Below are positions 1 through 51,631 of a stretch of DNA of 64,000 nt, piece after piece (the stretch's first letter is position 1; every line of letters starts with the position of its first letter). The notes under the pieces are model-generated. The model ran no database searches. It was given only the letters and a program-made list of their open reading frames with translations, and had not been told where the DNA came from. Where the stretch lies: positions 2,996,985 through 3,060,984 of the forward strand of contig NC_019870.2 in NCBI RefSeq assembly GCF_002234675.1. Direction: 5' to 3'. This DNA comes from Oryzias latipes. Lineage: Eukaryota; Chordata; Actinopteri; Beloniformes; Adrianichthyidae. The position numbers and the translations under genes are program-made.

Positions 1-790
1 GGCTCAATCTAAGTTGCTATGCTTGAGATTAAAAACACTGAAAAGAGGAGGAGCAGCCTCCACATCTAGCTTGTTTTTTAATTTCAGCCTTAAAAGATCT
101 GAGGAGAGGAGTCTTTCTTTGGAGGCATCGTCACCAGAGTCTGTACCACGGATTTATGCGAAGCTGTAAGTGCTGGCAGTCTGCTGTCAATGCAAAGTTG
201 TAGTGACAGATGTTGGAGATGAGCATTTAAAGATAATAATCAACAAAGACACTATTTTACTTGAAGAACAAGACTGGAGCAAGAAACAACACAATCCAGG
301 TCTATTTAGGAGTCACACGTGACTTAATTATTGTGACACTGATGCAGAAACGACGCCCTGCATCTGCAAGACTGTGCACGAGCCGGGGGAGGCGGACAGT
401 GTCTTAAAGGAGCCCGGCCACTGTAGAGAGCGGCGTCTAAAGCACCTTAACACCTGACCGCTATTGGGAACAGGACACAATTGGAAGATGTATGGTACTG
501 TGCGTATAAAATGAAAGTGATTTGCCGATCACTGCTAGCTCCACGGAGAAAGTGTGTGTGTGTGTGATAGACTGTGGGCGGTGCTGGCAGCACAAATTCT
601 TCCTGGAAGGGGTAGTCCTCACTTTGTGATGTCACAATGTGAGGACCCACTCGTTTTCGTGGATTGAGAGGGGCTGGTGCTCAGAGCGAATGTTTTAAGA
701 GGCATACTCAGAAATGATCAAAAATACCAGATCAAAATACCACTCTGGGGTTGTTTTTAGTGAGGAATTAACTTTATAAAACACACAAAA
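1..790. other. Intergenic; one dispersed repeat copy and a palindrome
   Basis: No gene is supported. Positions about 478-660 resemble 28,365-28,500 (shared TATAAAATGAAAG, CACTGCTAGCTC/CACCGCTAGCTC, GGAAAAAGTG/GGAGAAAGTG). A 32-bp near-perfect palindrome lies at 615-646. Confidence 0.55.
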
Positions 791-1530
791 AAAATGATCT
801 TACATGGTATAATAATAATAATAATGCTACTATCAAACTTTATTTAAAAAGCCCTTAAATTGCCCATATAGACCTGAAGTGCTGCACAATGAGAGTATAA
901 ATCGTTTAAATAATCAGATAAAAACATTAAAATGCTCTTACAGGTCATTGTTAAAACACATCCCAAGCATTACAAAAAAAGAGGATAAATTAAAATGTGG
1001 GAGGATAAAAGAAAGAGAGGGAACCTCTTCACTGTGTATCAAAAGCCAATTTTAAAAAGTGGGTTTTTAGAGAGGTCTTAAACACAGGCAGGGATGTAGC
1101 CTCTCTAGCTGCTGCAGCAAAACCTCGGTCCCCTCCAAGTTTGAGTTTTGTTTTTCGGTTCTTTTAGAAGCAGCTAATAAAGGATAAAAAAATAGCAGCA
1201 GCTGGTCAGCTCAACAAAGAAGACAGGGATGGACGTAAGGCTGCAGCAGCTCACACAGGTAAACCGGTCCCAAGCCATGTCAGGACTTAAAAACAAAACA
1301 AAATGAATTCAAAAATGAACAGGCAACCAGTGCAGGGAAGCTAAAACTGGGGAGATGTGATCATATTTTCGCTTCCTAGTTATGAGACGTGCAGTTGCAT
1401 TTTGCACCAGCTGAAGTCGAGCAACGGCAGAAGTGCTAACCCCCACAAGTACAGGAATCTAGCCTGGTGTTGATGAAGACGTGGATCACGGTTTCAAAAT
1501 GCTGAAAAGACAAGACAGTTCTGACTTTTC
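790..1530 (-). mobile_element. LINE-like 3' region fragment
   Basis: The low-coordinate end is ACTTTATTTAAAAAGCCC followed by GACCTGAAGTGCTGCACAAT. Further in is the segment TTTTAGAGAGGTCTTAAACAC and GCATTTTGCACCAGCTGAAG, typical of the untranslated 3' part of a common fish LINE read in reverse. The copy at 19139-20045 has the same order of landmarks. No reading frame survives. Confidence 0.6.
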
Positions 1531-1846
1531 TCCAGGCAGCACCCCTGGATGAATATGCATGATCATTTTCACTATACAGCTCACCGAGCGGCCTACGACT
1601 TTAATATTTCGTGACCTGTGTGGCTTGAAAGGGTTTGACCATTTTCCACCCACAGAGAGCCCTTGTCTACCCGTAAGCCAGTTGTAACTAAGCCTTTAGC
1701 TGAACTCTATCAGTTACTGCAATTTTGACCAAACTCAGCTTGTAGTACATTGTCGGAGCCTTTAAAACGTGACAGGTCTTAGTAGTGAAGACATAAAAAA
1801 TATATAAAATTGTATAAAACTGTACTCTGAGTATAAAACTGTACTC

Positions 1847-2222
1847 AGAGGCTGAGATGGAGGTAGCGGAGATGAAGATGTTGAGGTTCTCCTTAGGAGT
1901 GACCAGGTTAGACAGGATAAGGAACGAGTACATCAGAGGGACGGCTCATGTTGCCTGTGTTAGCGACAAAGTCAGAGAAGCCAGACTGAGATGGTTTGGA
2001 CATGTTCAGAGGAGGGATAGTGGATATATTGGTAGAAGGATGTTGGAGATGGAGCTGCCTGGCAGGAGGGCAAGAGGACGGCCAAAGAGGAGATATATGG
2101 ATGTCTTAACAGAGGACATGAAGTTGGCTAATGTTAGGGTAGAAGATGTCCATGATAGAGTGAGGTGGAAAAGGATGATTCGCTGTGGCGACCCCTGATG
2201 GGAAAAGCCGAAAGAGAAAGAA
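1847..2222 (+). mobile_element. 5'-truncated LINE (RTE-type tail) with 16-bp target duplication
   Basis: An open frame (1857-2198) encodes the reverse-transcriptase C-terminal region, with RLRWFGHVQRRD, RRMLEMELPGRRARGRPKRR and WKRMIRCGDP. It is followed by the typical tail GGGAAAAGCCGAAAGAGAAA. GTATAAAACTGTACTC lies just before (1831-1846) and just after (2223-2238) the insert. A third copy of that 16-mer at 1812-1827 predates the insertion. The RTE assignment rests on memory of the family tail. Confidence 0.85.
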
Positions 2223-2238
2223 GTATAAAACTGTACTC

Positions 2239-4598
2239 TTGAGAGAAAATAACAGTCTAACAATAACTCTCACTGTTCCACACTTTCAACAGAGCAGACT
2301 AATAACTGTTACTTCTACATTGTTCATTAGCTTCTATCCAGAGATTTGTTGTTGTATTTAGCAGTTTGCTTTTATCCCAAACATCTGAGAACTTTAGGAA
2401 TTCTTACCACGTTGGAGCTTTATAAAGCTGTAAATTTCAGAAACACACAGTCTGTTACCAGACGTGACCTCAAATAATTATGTCTGAAGTTAAAAGAAGG
2501 GATAAGACTACTTCCAACCTAAAAATCCTCATTGAACAGATCGATCGCAAGTATAAAAGTTTTCAAAAAACAGGTTCAGCTGACAGGTGGGTCACCTTTA
2601 AGGGATCTAACCGTTATTGCTGTAATTTTCTTTGTAAGCAGGAAAGACAGCAAGTAAGTGGATTATGTGAATACGGAATCAATAACCAATCACTCAGACC
2701 AATGGAGTATGGCCAAGAGCTTTTGTGTGATTATGGATGAGTCTGAATAATTTGGAGGCCTGTGTCATCTTTGGGGTAAATAATATTTTAGAACTCGTTC
2801 TTTTTGCATCATATTTTAGGACATCCTCCATTGGGAAATTAAAAAAGGCTATAGAAATAAATTCTGCTGTGATTTATTCTTCTATGCTAACAAATGGTAG
2901 GACACTAATAAGAACAGACCATCGAGTGACTTTTATTCCATGGCTTTGCTAAGCCGCATTTTAATGCAGATTTACAGTTTAGCCGCTTCTTCTTTGGATT
3001 AAAAAAAAAAAACGGTGGAATACAAGCAAACAAGAACCTAAAGAATAGATTTCTCGGTTCAAAGTCGTTTGGCATTTACTGCAGTATGGTACTGGTTTAA
3101 AACTAGACGCCTAACATCTGGCTGACATCCTGAAAGTGTCTGAGCTAGGAAGGTGGAATTTCTTTGCGTCTCTTTGTACACCAAGCCAAGGGTCTGAGTG
3201 TTTTTTTCTGAGTTTTTTCTAATCAGGTACATTTATAAAAATAGCACATAAATATTAGTTGATGTGACAGGTTGTTTGAATAAAAGAAAAAAGAATATTG
3301 AAGAAAAGTGACTAAAACAGAAAACTCTGTGGGACATGAAGGATGGAGTGGAAAACTGTCAATTATGAATATAGCGGCTGCTTTGTGAAAACACTTAGAA
3401 ATGTTTTATCTGAAAAGCATAAGTGTTGAAGCCCTAAACCAGCGACTAATGATCATACGACCTACTGGTTGGCATTCAGTTGGTTAGAAATTTTATTTGT
3501 TTAGAGCCATCTTGGCTCAGTATTATATCACCACCCAGTACTTACAAAAGTCGACAAATAGGCTGGATAAACAAGACTGACAGTTAGGGGTTTAAATATT
3601 AATCAATGCATTGATTTATCCAACCAGATCGATCTGTCTGAGGAAAGTTCTTAATCGAACTGTACCATTATAAAATCTTTTCAAAATTAAATAGATTGAT
3701 TATAATCAATCTTGGAAAATACCATTTGGACTGAGGTATGCTAGGTTTATTTTGCTATAACTTAAAAACGCCATCACAGCTGACAACACAGATATTATGA
3801 AAGTGTAAATGATCAGTCCATCTTTCCATTGATTAAGTTCATTATTGAGTTTATGTACTGTACTTCTGAAATCATTTCAATGATAAAAACCCCCTGAATG
3901 AATGAATGAATGATTAAGATTTGAATATTCCTTTACTGTTTTCTCACAGCTTTCTTTCGTGTCTTCTGTTCCAACAATTGCTTTGTTTCTCTGCACCAAC
4001 ATGTCGAGGTGTGTCTGTCCCAGGACAAAGAGTATTTCGACACACAAAGAGCGCTTTGTGCAGCTGACTGGGTTTGAATACAAAGGAAATACACATTCTG
4101 GTGCGGTGTAACACCGGAGGTGCTTTTTTTAAACAGAATTCTCTGTGCAAGTGAAAAAAACAAGGGCTGACTTTGACAAAGATATAAATCTTTCAAACTA
4201 GATGTTAACCAAGAAAGTAGAGATATCTGTTTGAGTAAAGCATATAAAAGTAGAAAGAATGAATGAATGAATAAATGAATCATAAAACATCACCAATGTT
4301 AAATAAATTAACAAAAACTAAACCATAATGTAGAAGTAACAAAAAGTAACCTCACTTGCACAATGCTTGAGAAAGCATTCACAGAAGTTATTATTACTTT
4401 TTTTTTCTATTAACTTGTCCTTTCCAACAACTGAGCAAACAGATGAAAGCTGAAGGCCTTTTGTGTTGGACGGCTTTACTATTACAAAAAGCGGTCATGT
4501 ATCTTCGGATAGCCAGGGTGTATGTTTGTTTTTTTTAAATTATTTTTAATTAATGTATTACATGTTATATATATATTCTGTCTCTTTTATAAAATACT
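2239..4598. other. Intergenic, no gene seen
   Basis: AT-rich sequence with short GAATGAAT runs at 3895-3914 and 4257-4280. Positions about 4410-4500 resemble 44,390-44,440 (CTTGTCCT, CAACAGCTG-type, CAGACAGATGA), so an old hAT-related fragment may be present. The short reading frames show no protein family. Confidence 0.5.
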
Positions 4599-4610
4599 AC
4601 ATCCATTCTA

Positions 4611-5149
4611 TTGTAGGTTTAGGGGATGTCATCTGGACTTGGTTTTAAAGTTCGAAGACGTTTCGCCGAAGTCTGAATTCTAGCCAAAGAGAAAGGATTG
4701 TTTGAGCGAGGAGTGAAAGAAGCCATCTTTGTCAAGAAGGATAAAACTTCTCTTAATAAGAATGGTGGTCTCAGGTTTATTCTTCCATCCATCTATGGCA
4801 GTGTTTTGAAACCTAAACAAACCAAACCAGTTCCACCTGGGTAGTTAATAGCTGAAAGAGATGACCAGTTTGAGGAGGGAGTCACTGGCTCCCCAACCCC
4901 CAGCTGAGGATAAAGGACTCTTAACGACCCGAAACCATGTAGACTAAGTTGACAATACCATCCAGTTTCAGGTCTGACTCCTCCCCCATGAGCGCATATA
5001 TACCAGCTCTTAGACCAGCTAATTTAGAATTGACAAAGCCTCTTGGATAAGAGGTGAAACGTCTTCGAACTTTAAAACCAAGTCCAGATGACATCCCCTA
5101 AACCTACTACAATGGAATCAACCTGGATGAATGAGAGTCTTCATAGACA
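4611..5149 (+). mobile_element. Penelope-like element 3' fragment
   Basis: Around 4690-4805 the plus strand reads GLFERGVKEAIFVK, then TSLNKNGGLRFILPSIYGS, the conserved end of Penelope-like GIY-YIG endonuclease proteins. The insert has inverted arms that are identical for about 52 bp (4613-4664 and 5056-5107), including GAAACGTCTTCGAAC, as in known elements of this class. A 13-bp direct repeat, TACATCCATTCTA, flanks it (4598-4610 and 5150-5162). Upstream reverse transcriptase is absent. Confidence 0.85.
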
Positions 5150-5150
5150 T

Positions 5151-5672
5151 ACATCCATTCTAATGATGGAGGACATACACGAAACAAGTTGAGCTTAAAA
5201 TAGGATTTCTGTACTTGAACAGTTGTCAATCAAGAGCAGACGAAAAAAAATGCAGTTTAAAAAAAGACTGTAGTCGTTACGTACAAACTACAATTGGAGG
5301 CCCACAAGCTCTCTGCTCCGCTCCATTTGTCCACGACTAGATCCCAGTACGTCTTCGTTTTCCTCGTCTGAGCTGCAATCTGGATCAAAACTGTACGACT
5401 GCTTAGCTTGCATGTTGCTCGGCGTTTTTGTGCCACTGCTAATGTTAGCTTGGGGTTGTGAGGGAATGCAAGCTAGCAGGAATGATAGGAAATGAGTGAA
5501 GGCTTACTCCCTGCCAAGTCCCGCCCACAAGTCAGAGGTGAATTTCTAATGACCTCCTGCCAACCTGCAGGAACTTTGTCCTAGAAAATGATTTTTTTGG
5601 GTAGAAAATGGCATAATCTTAATTAAAAGAGCATTGGGAACGCTTTGGAAATGGATTAAAAAATGTTTAAAG
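5151..5672 (-). mobile_element. GTCCCACTCC-family MITE, copy 1 (left end lost)
   Basis: Matches the other four copies: GATGGAGGACAT, GCTAATGTTAGCTTGGGG, CCCGCCCACAAGTCAGAGGTG and AACTTTGTCCTAGAAAA occur in order. The Penelope-like insertion abuts its left side, and the terminal GACCCACTCC is not found. Confidence 0.75.
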
Positions 5673-8493
5673 CAAAGCTATATTGGACAAAATTCTGTTA
5701 AAAACTTAAGCCCCAAAAATTCTCCTTTGTATAAAAGATAAAAAAATATTGGGTCATTTCTAGAAATGTGATAAAGTTTGCACATATGTGTGATGAAAAC
5801 ACAGCTTGTGTTGTTTCTGAATCTGCTGTTTTCTGCCTTCTGTTATCATTTCTTTGTTGATTTAATTTGTCTTTTTACTTAGGGACCATCAAATTAGCCT
5901 ATAAACTTATATTTTCATTTTTAAATATTATATTAACCTATGCTGTCCCTGTCTTAAACAAACAAACCCTAAAAATGACTGAAGATCAATTTGACCATTT
6001 CACTGACCTTGGCTTCCAAAGTTTCCTCACACAGATGTGGATTCATCTTTTTCTTTTGTCTTCTGTTGTCTTAATGCAGGATTTGTCCCCCAAAAGATTT
6101 TCTCAGCCTTGTGAGAGATACTGCAGAAACCTAGCAAGAGGATTAAACTCCAAACTTATATACTTGAATTTGTAAGACATGAAATGTTTTGGCTCCACTG
6201 GCTTGCAGAGAGGTGTTCTTACGTTTTCTATGTCGCTCCTATCAGTCGTGCCATTCCTTGGACACTGTGACAAACAGGAACGTCAAATATTCTGAGGCTG
6301 AAGACAAAGTCCTCCACGTTTCTGGTTTCCTCTTTGGGCGATATATCAGTGATTTACGTGGCAAGCTGTCCCCTTGTAAAAAAAACAAATTTATCTCAGC
6401 AGTCAAACTTTTTGTTCATGGACAATAAAATAAATACAGTAACTGATGATGAGCAGGTTTTAAATCTTTGAAGTCTAAGGGCTTTTTTTTCAAATCCCAG
6501 AGGGTCATTAAAACAACTTTGTTGGTTTTCCATATGCTAATAAAAAAGCGATGATAAACACGATCCTATGTCTGCTTTGACTTTCTGAACATCAGAGGAT
6601 TCATAAATCTCACAAACATTGCTTATGTAAAATACAGGACAGCAAACCTTATGTGATCGTTTTTGTTCAATGAAAACTAAACTGAAAAAGCACAATTTAA
6701 CATTACCATAAGTAGTTCTAGTCAAACTGCCGTTGCTAAAGCTTAAAATGTCGGAACTTTAAGGATCAGAGTAAAGATAATTAATATACTTTCTAATTTA
6801 AATGAAGCTTTAGTCGTTTCTGTGGAAATGTTTAAAGGGAAAATCACAACATTTTTATTAATTTCAACACTCCTGCTAGCAATTTCAGCTTTCTGCTGAA
6901 CTAAATATAGTTTCAAATGTATTTTCTGTGTATATTTTTGAGTTGACAAATGTCTAAATTAATCTACAAAACAATAATATCGACATAAAGTCAAAATATT
7001 GTATCTTTAATGAGGTAACATAGATTTATTTTAAATCAAAGACGCTAACCTTAGCTTAACATCTTAGCTTTAGCAAATAAATCCTCCAAAAAATAAACAG
7101 TTATCTTATCCTTATGATTTTGTCTGGGAGATATTTGAACTCTGGACCTTTGGAACAAATCTTTAGGCTGTAGATATTGGAGGAAAATGCGGCGAGGTCC
7201 TTTGGTGCGGGTTGAGCGGCTGGCTTCATGCAGTGTGTGAGCAGCAGAAAGATTTGAAAGAAATGCTGCAGCAAGGCGCAAAGTTTTCCAAGTGGAAAAA
7301 TATTAATTTGGCGAAAAGCAAAGCAAAACAAAAGTGTGTTAACCAATCAAAAAACTCAGCCCTGGTAATGAGATGGAGCCAAAAACAAACATGCCTTACT
7401 GTTGTGCCAGTCAGCTGATGTTCTTAGTGCCTGTGACCCTTGACCTCCCACAGAAGAGCCTGAAACCTTTTTTCCAGAACCCGCTGTTGTTTCTACTACT
7501 TAGGCTGGTCCATCTTCCGCTGCTAAAACCACGAAATGCTTTCAACACATAACATTCATGTTGGCTCATACAGTTTAAAGTATTGCTCATTTGCACGAAC
7601 ACCCTTACTGTCGGAAGGTTTATTTTTTAAAAAGTAATTAGCAATTATTTAGTACTTCATCCAAAAAGTAACTGATTAGTAATGGAATTACTTTATAATT
7701 AAAGTAATTAATTTATAGGAATAGTAACTAGTCACATTACTGTAAGAATAAATTGCTTGACTGATGTACAAAATGTGAATTTTCTGATTAGCTATTACAT
7801 TTAAATTAAAACTTTTAATATAGATACGTATTTGAATATACTACCTGACTGTGTCTCACACCCTGATGAGCGTATTTTACGACAGAATGTATATTTTTAA
7901 GAAAACCGGAAACCGTTTTTTTTTTTAGCTTCTATTGTTGTGGAGGGGTAACCGGAAGTTTCCTGCCTCTGCTAATGTCACTTGACAGATTTATTGCAGA
8001 AAAAACGTGTGAATTTTTTAACTTTAGCCCGAGTCCCTTCATCTCCTGCTTCTCTTCATACATAAAAACTTTTTAACGCACTTTTTTAGGCCTTAGTTAT
8101 AGCAAACAACTGACCTATAACAGCAATGTTCCTCGCTACACTCCACCTTAGCAGAGCGCTAACAGACGCGTTTTTAAAGCATTGCTAGCCTAGCTAGCAG
8201 ATGTTAGCTTCTCGTTTCCAAAATGTAAAAAGGTAAAAACACTAAATGGAAAACTACAAAAAAACTACAGGCTAAATACACTTTATATAACTATGGTCAA
8301 GCTAATGTCTTACCAGTTTAGCAGCACTTTTGTTTTATGCTCGCTCCTTCCTCAACGACTCATTCTACTAGTTGAGTCAGCTCATGGGACCATCAGCGCA
8401 CAGCGCCCTCTGGCGGCCACATGTGTAACCCATCTCTTTCGAGTTTTCCTGACAATAAAATGTAGTTTTAGGATGTTTTTTTTTTTTTTCCAA
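5673..8493. other. Intergenic, no gene seen
   Basis: AT-rich sequence. Short frames at 5867-6175 and 6189-6428 match no family I know. Positions 7605-7765 hold alternating AGTAACT/TAATTACT motifs typical of a decayed fish DNA repeat. Confidence 0.45.
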
Positions 8494-8992
8494 GACCCAC
8501 TCCAGTGTTAATCGTGCTTTGGTGTTTTTAAAATGTTCTAGCTTTTTATATAAGGATGAGAAGATTAAAATAGCATTTCTGAGTATTTCTTCATTCAAAC
8601 TGTGATGGAGAAGATGAAAAAATCCATTTGAAAAAGCTCTACTTTGTGAAGCAGCAAGAAATACACTCAAATAGATCCATTAACATTTTCATCTGCCATC
8701 ATGCTCAAATCTGGACAGCTGGACACCGCCAATATTCCTCGCCATTTTTGTTGCACCACTAGTGTTAGCTTGGGGCTGTGAAAGGGAGGGTGTATACAAA
8801 GGGATCATGGGATATTGAGGCTTAATTCTATGCAAACAGTACCACCCACAACTCAGAGAGGAATTTTTGATAAACTCCTGTAGCTCTGCACAAACCTTGT
8901 CCTAGAAAAGGGCAAGTTTTTCTTCTTTCTATTTTGCCTAAAAACCACTGGGAAGGCTTTTACAACAGATCAAAATATGATCGGAGTGGGAC
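8494..8992 (-). mobile_element. GTCCCACTCC-family MITE, copy 2 (both ends present)
   Basis: Begins GACCCACTCCAGTG and ends GATCGGAGTGGGAC, so the ends are inverted repeats. Internal landmarks GTGTTAGCTTGGGGCTGTGA and AAACCTTGTCCTAGAAAA are shared with the other copies. About 500 bp, non-coding. Confidence 0.85.
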
Positions 8993-10290
8993 TTTAAGCA
9001 AGTGTTTAGCTATTTGTTTTCATTTAGTTGTAATCCACCAATGCTATGTTAGCTCTCTATTCTATGCGGATCGTTTCTGAAAGCTCTTCCTCTTATTCCA
9101 TATGACTGAGTGTCAAATGCTAGTTCTAGGTCAACTATAACTGCAGTTGCATATTTCCTTTTGTCAAGAGCATTTGGTAATTTCTCCACATCATCGATGA
9201 TAGCCAAGAAAGTTGATCTGTTTTGCATGTTTTGGAGGCAATGGCAGGTTTATTATTCTTTCAATAGTTTACCTTTATGCGTCTCTTTTTAGTTTGAGAA
9301 CACCACCGCAGCCACACCTCTGTCAGTCTGCCCCAGGGCAGCTGTGGCTACAGCTGACCATCACCAAGTGGGAATGGATAAGAGCGTCTGGAAAAGCGCA
9401 GAAGAATCCAAAAGCATCCTTTTTATATGCTCTTTCATTTTGGTCTCAGTCCCTTTCTACTTTTATTTTAACTTCTAATTTATTCAAACCTTTTGGAACA
9501 GAGCATCATACACAGTTGTCTCCATGGTTTCCACGATAATCAACCTAAATACAGGAAGTACTATCAAACAAGGGACACACAGGAAGTTGAATGACCGCAA
9601 TATTCTTAATCTAAAACAAGAAGAATGAAATCTAAACATGCCAGCATTTGACTAGCCAGAGTTATTATTAGACTGATGACAGTAGCAAGGGTTTTACTGC
9701 GCCTCATCTTAGGTTAAGGGTGTGCATTTGATGTCTTAGTAGGAAAGTTCTTCTTTCCGACTGAAAGAGTTCTCTTCCTTTTTGGATCTAAGTAGCTAGA
9801 GAGAGTGGCTCTGTTCTCATCCATCTAACTGTAATGCATTTTAAAGCCGATGTAAAAAGTCCATTCAGAAGGTTTGATTCTGTCGGCTCCAGCATCTGTG
9901 CTGGGATGATACAAAGGAGCGCTACCATCGAGTCTCTTGTATGTTGGTAGTTCTGTACACCACTGATCCACAGTTGGTCCCTTTTCTACTTTTAACATTG
10001 CTGCTATACCTTTTAAGCTTGTTTACTCTGACTGGTTTGTAATCATTCACCTATTGTTGGTGTGTAACGATGGGTGGGGGTGTGTTCATGGTGTGGGACA
10101 TTTGGCTGAAATGGAGTCCTTTAATTAAAATGTTTTTTTTTTTTATCATCCTGTAAAAGCCACATTCCAGAAATACACTTTTCCACTCAAACCCTGCTCC
10201 TTTTTCACTTTAAGATTTTTTAATTTGTCCTGAAGAACATTCAAGTCAGAGAGAGTGCAGACATGCAGATGGCACTAAGTTGGTCAAAAA
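8993..10290. other. Intergenic; LINE-tail-like repeat at about 9300-9420
   Basis: CAGGGCAGCTGTGGCTACAG and GACCATCACCAAGTGGGAAT at 9330-9380 followed by an AAAAGCGC motif resemble a common fish LINE 3' tail. The rest holds nothing I recognise. Confidence 0.5.
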
Positions 10291-10295
10291 TGTGT

Positions 10296-10301
10296 TTTAT
10301 T
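10296..10301 (-). terminator. CWC27 poly(A) signal
   Basis: AATAAA on the minus strand, 207 bp past the CWC27 stop codon (TGA at 10510-10508). It is the first canonical signal after the stop, so the 3' UTR probably ends near 10,275-10,285. Confidence 0.7.
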
Positions 10302-10507
10302 AAACAAAAACAAAAAAACAATCTACACAATGGTACAAGCTAGAGAAGTCAACACTACATGTGTTTGTGTGATGATTTACTGAGCTGTGTGCAGCTGTCT
10401 CGTCACAGAAAAGCTTAAGTTAGCACTCTCCATCCAGATGTTGCCCTCAGAAGCTGGGGTGTGAGGTGATGGGAAAGTGCGGTGGCTTGACCATTCACCC
10501 CGCGGCT

Positions 10508-51023
<40,516 letters not shown>

Positions 51024-51631
51024 TTGCCCCCCGACTTCTAACTAATTTATACGTTTAAAGTACTTTTAGTTAACTGAAAACAAAGCGAATGGTAAAGAAT
51101 GATTCTTACAACTGTTTTTCTTACATGAGATTAATTTGATCGTTTCACTTCCAAAGCCATCTTAGCTGCATCTGTTCGCGGGTTGTTTACTTCCGAGTGC
51201 ACAGGGACGTCAGAAGGTAGACATATAATCTTATTGAAACGTTTTGCACTTAATATATAATTGAATTTGATAAAAGGGTATTTCTTTAGAAAACGCCGCA
51301 TTTTAAAGCATGCAAATAAAAATAAACTATAACAACAAAACAAACGAATTACGTTTTTCCAACTATTTCCCCTCTTCAATTGCATTGGTTTGATCCATGT
51401 GTTCTTTGATAACTGCCCCGCGGAAACATGATCGCGCTCAGTGGAAACTCTATTTAAGTTTGAAAAAAAATCTAATATTAATGTAAAAGGTGTTTGCATA
51501 TGCATTTAATTTAATCTTATTTTTTACTTACTATATATGTATGCATTTACTTCGATTGGAAGGGTTAACGAATTTAGAAGTCAAGCGGAAGTGCCGTAAT
51601 CACGACAGGACAAACCAGAAGAGAAGCAACG
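51024..51631. promoter_or_regulatory. Divergent CWC27/PPWD1 promoter region
   Basis: This 608 bp region separates the two start codons, which point away from each other. An ETS/GABP-like core (CGGAAGT) lies at 51586-51592, 40 bp before the PPWD1 start, and its reverse complement (ACTTCCG) at 51189-51195, on the CWC27 side. No TATA box is evident at a useful distance. The middle (about 51230-51540) is AT-rich and looks non-coding, so two back-to-back core promoters fit better than a single shared one. Transcription start sites cannot be read from sequence. Confidence 0.7.

Noticed and set aside
5867..6428. Two plus-strand frames of 102 and 79 residues in intergenic DNA
   Set aside because: No family resemblance, no splice or poly(A) context fitting a gene, AT-rich surroundings.
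51131..51505. A 124-residue minus-strand frame upstream of CWC27
   Set aside because: AT-rich divergent promoter region; composition and lack of homology argue against coding.
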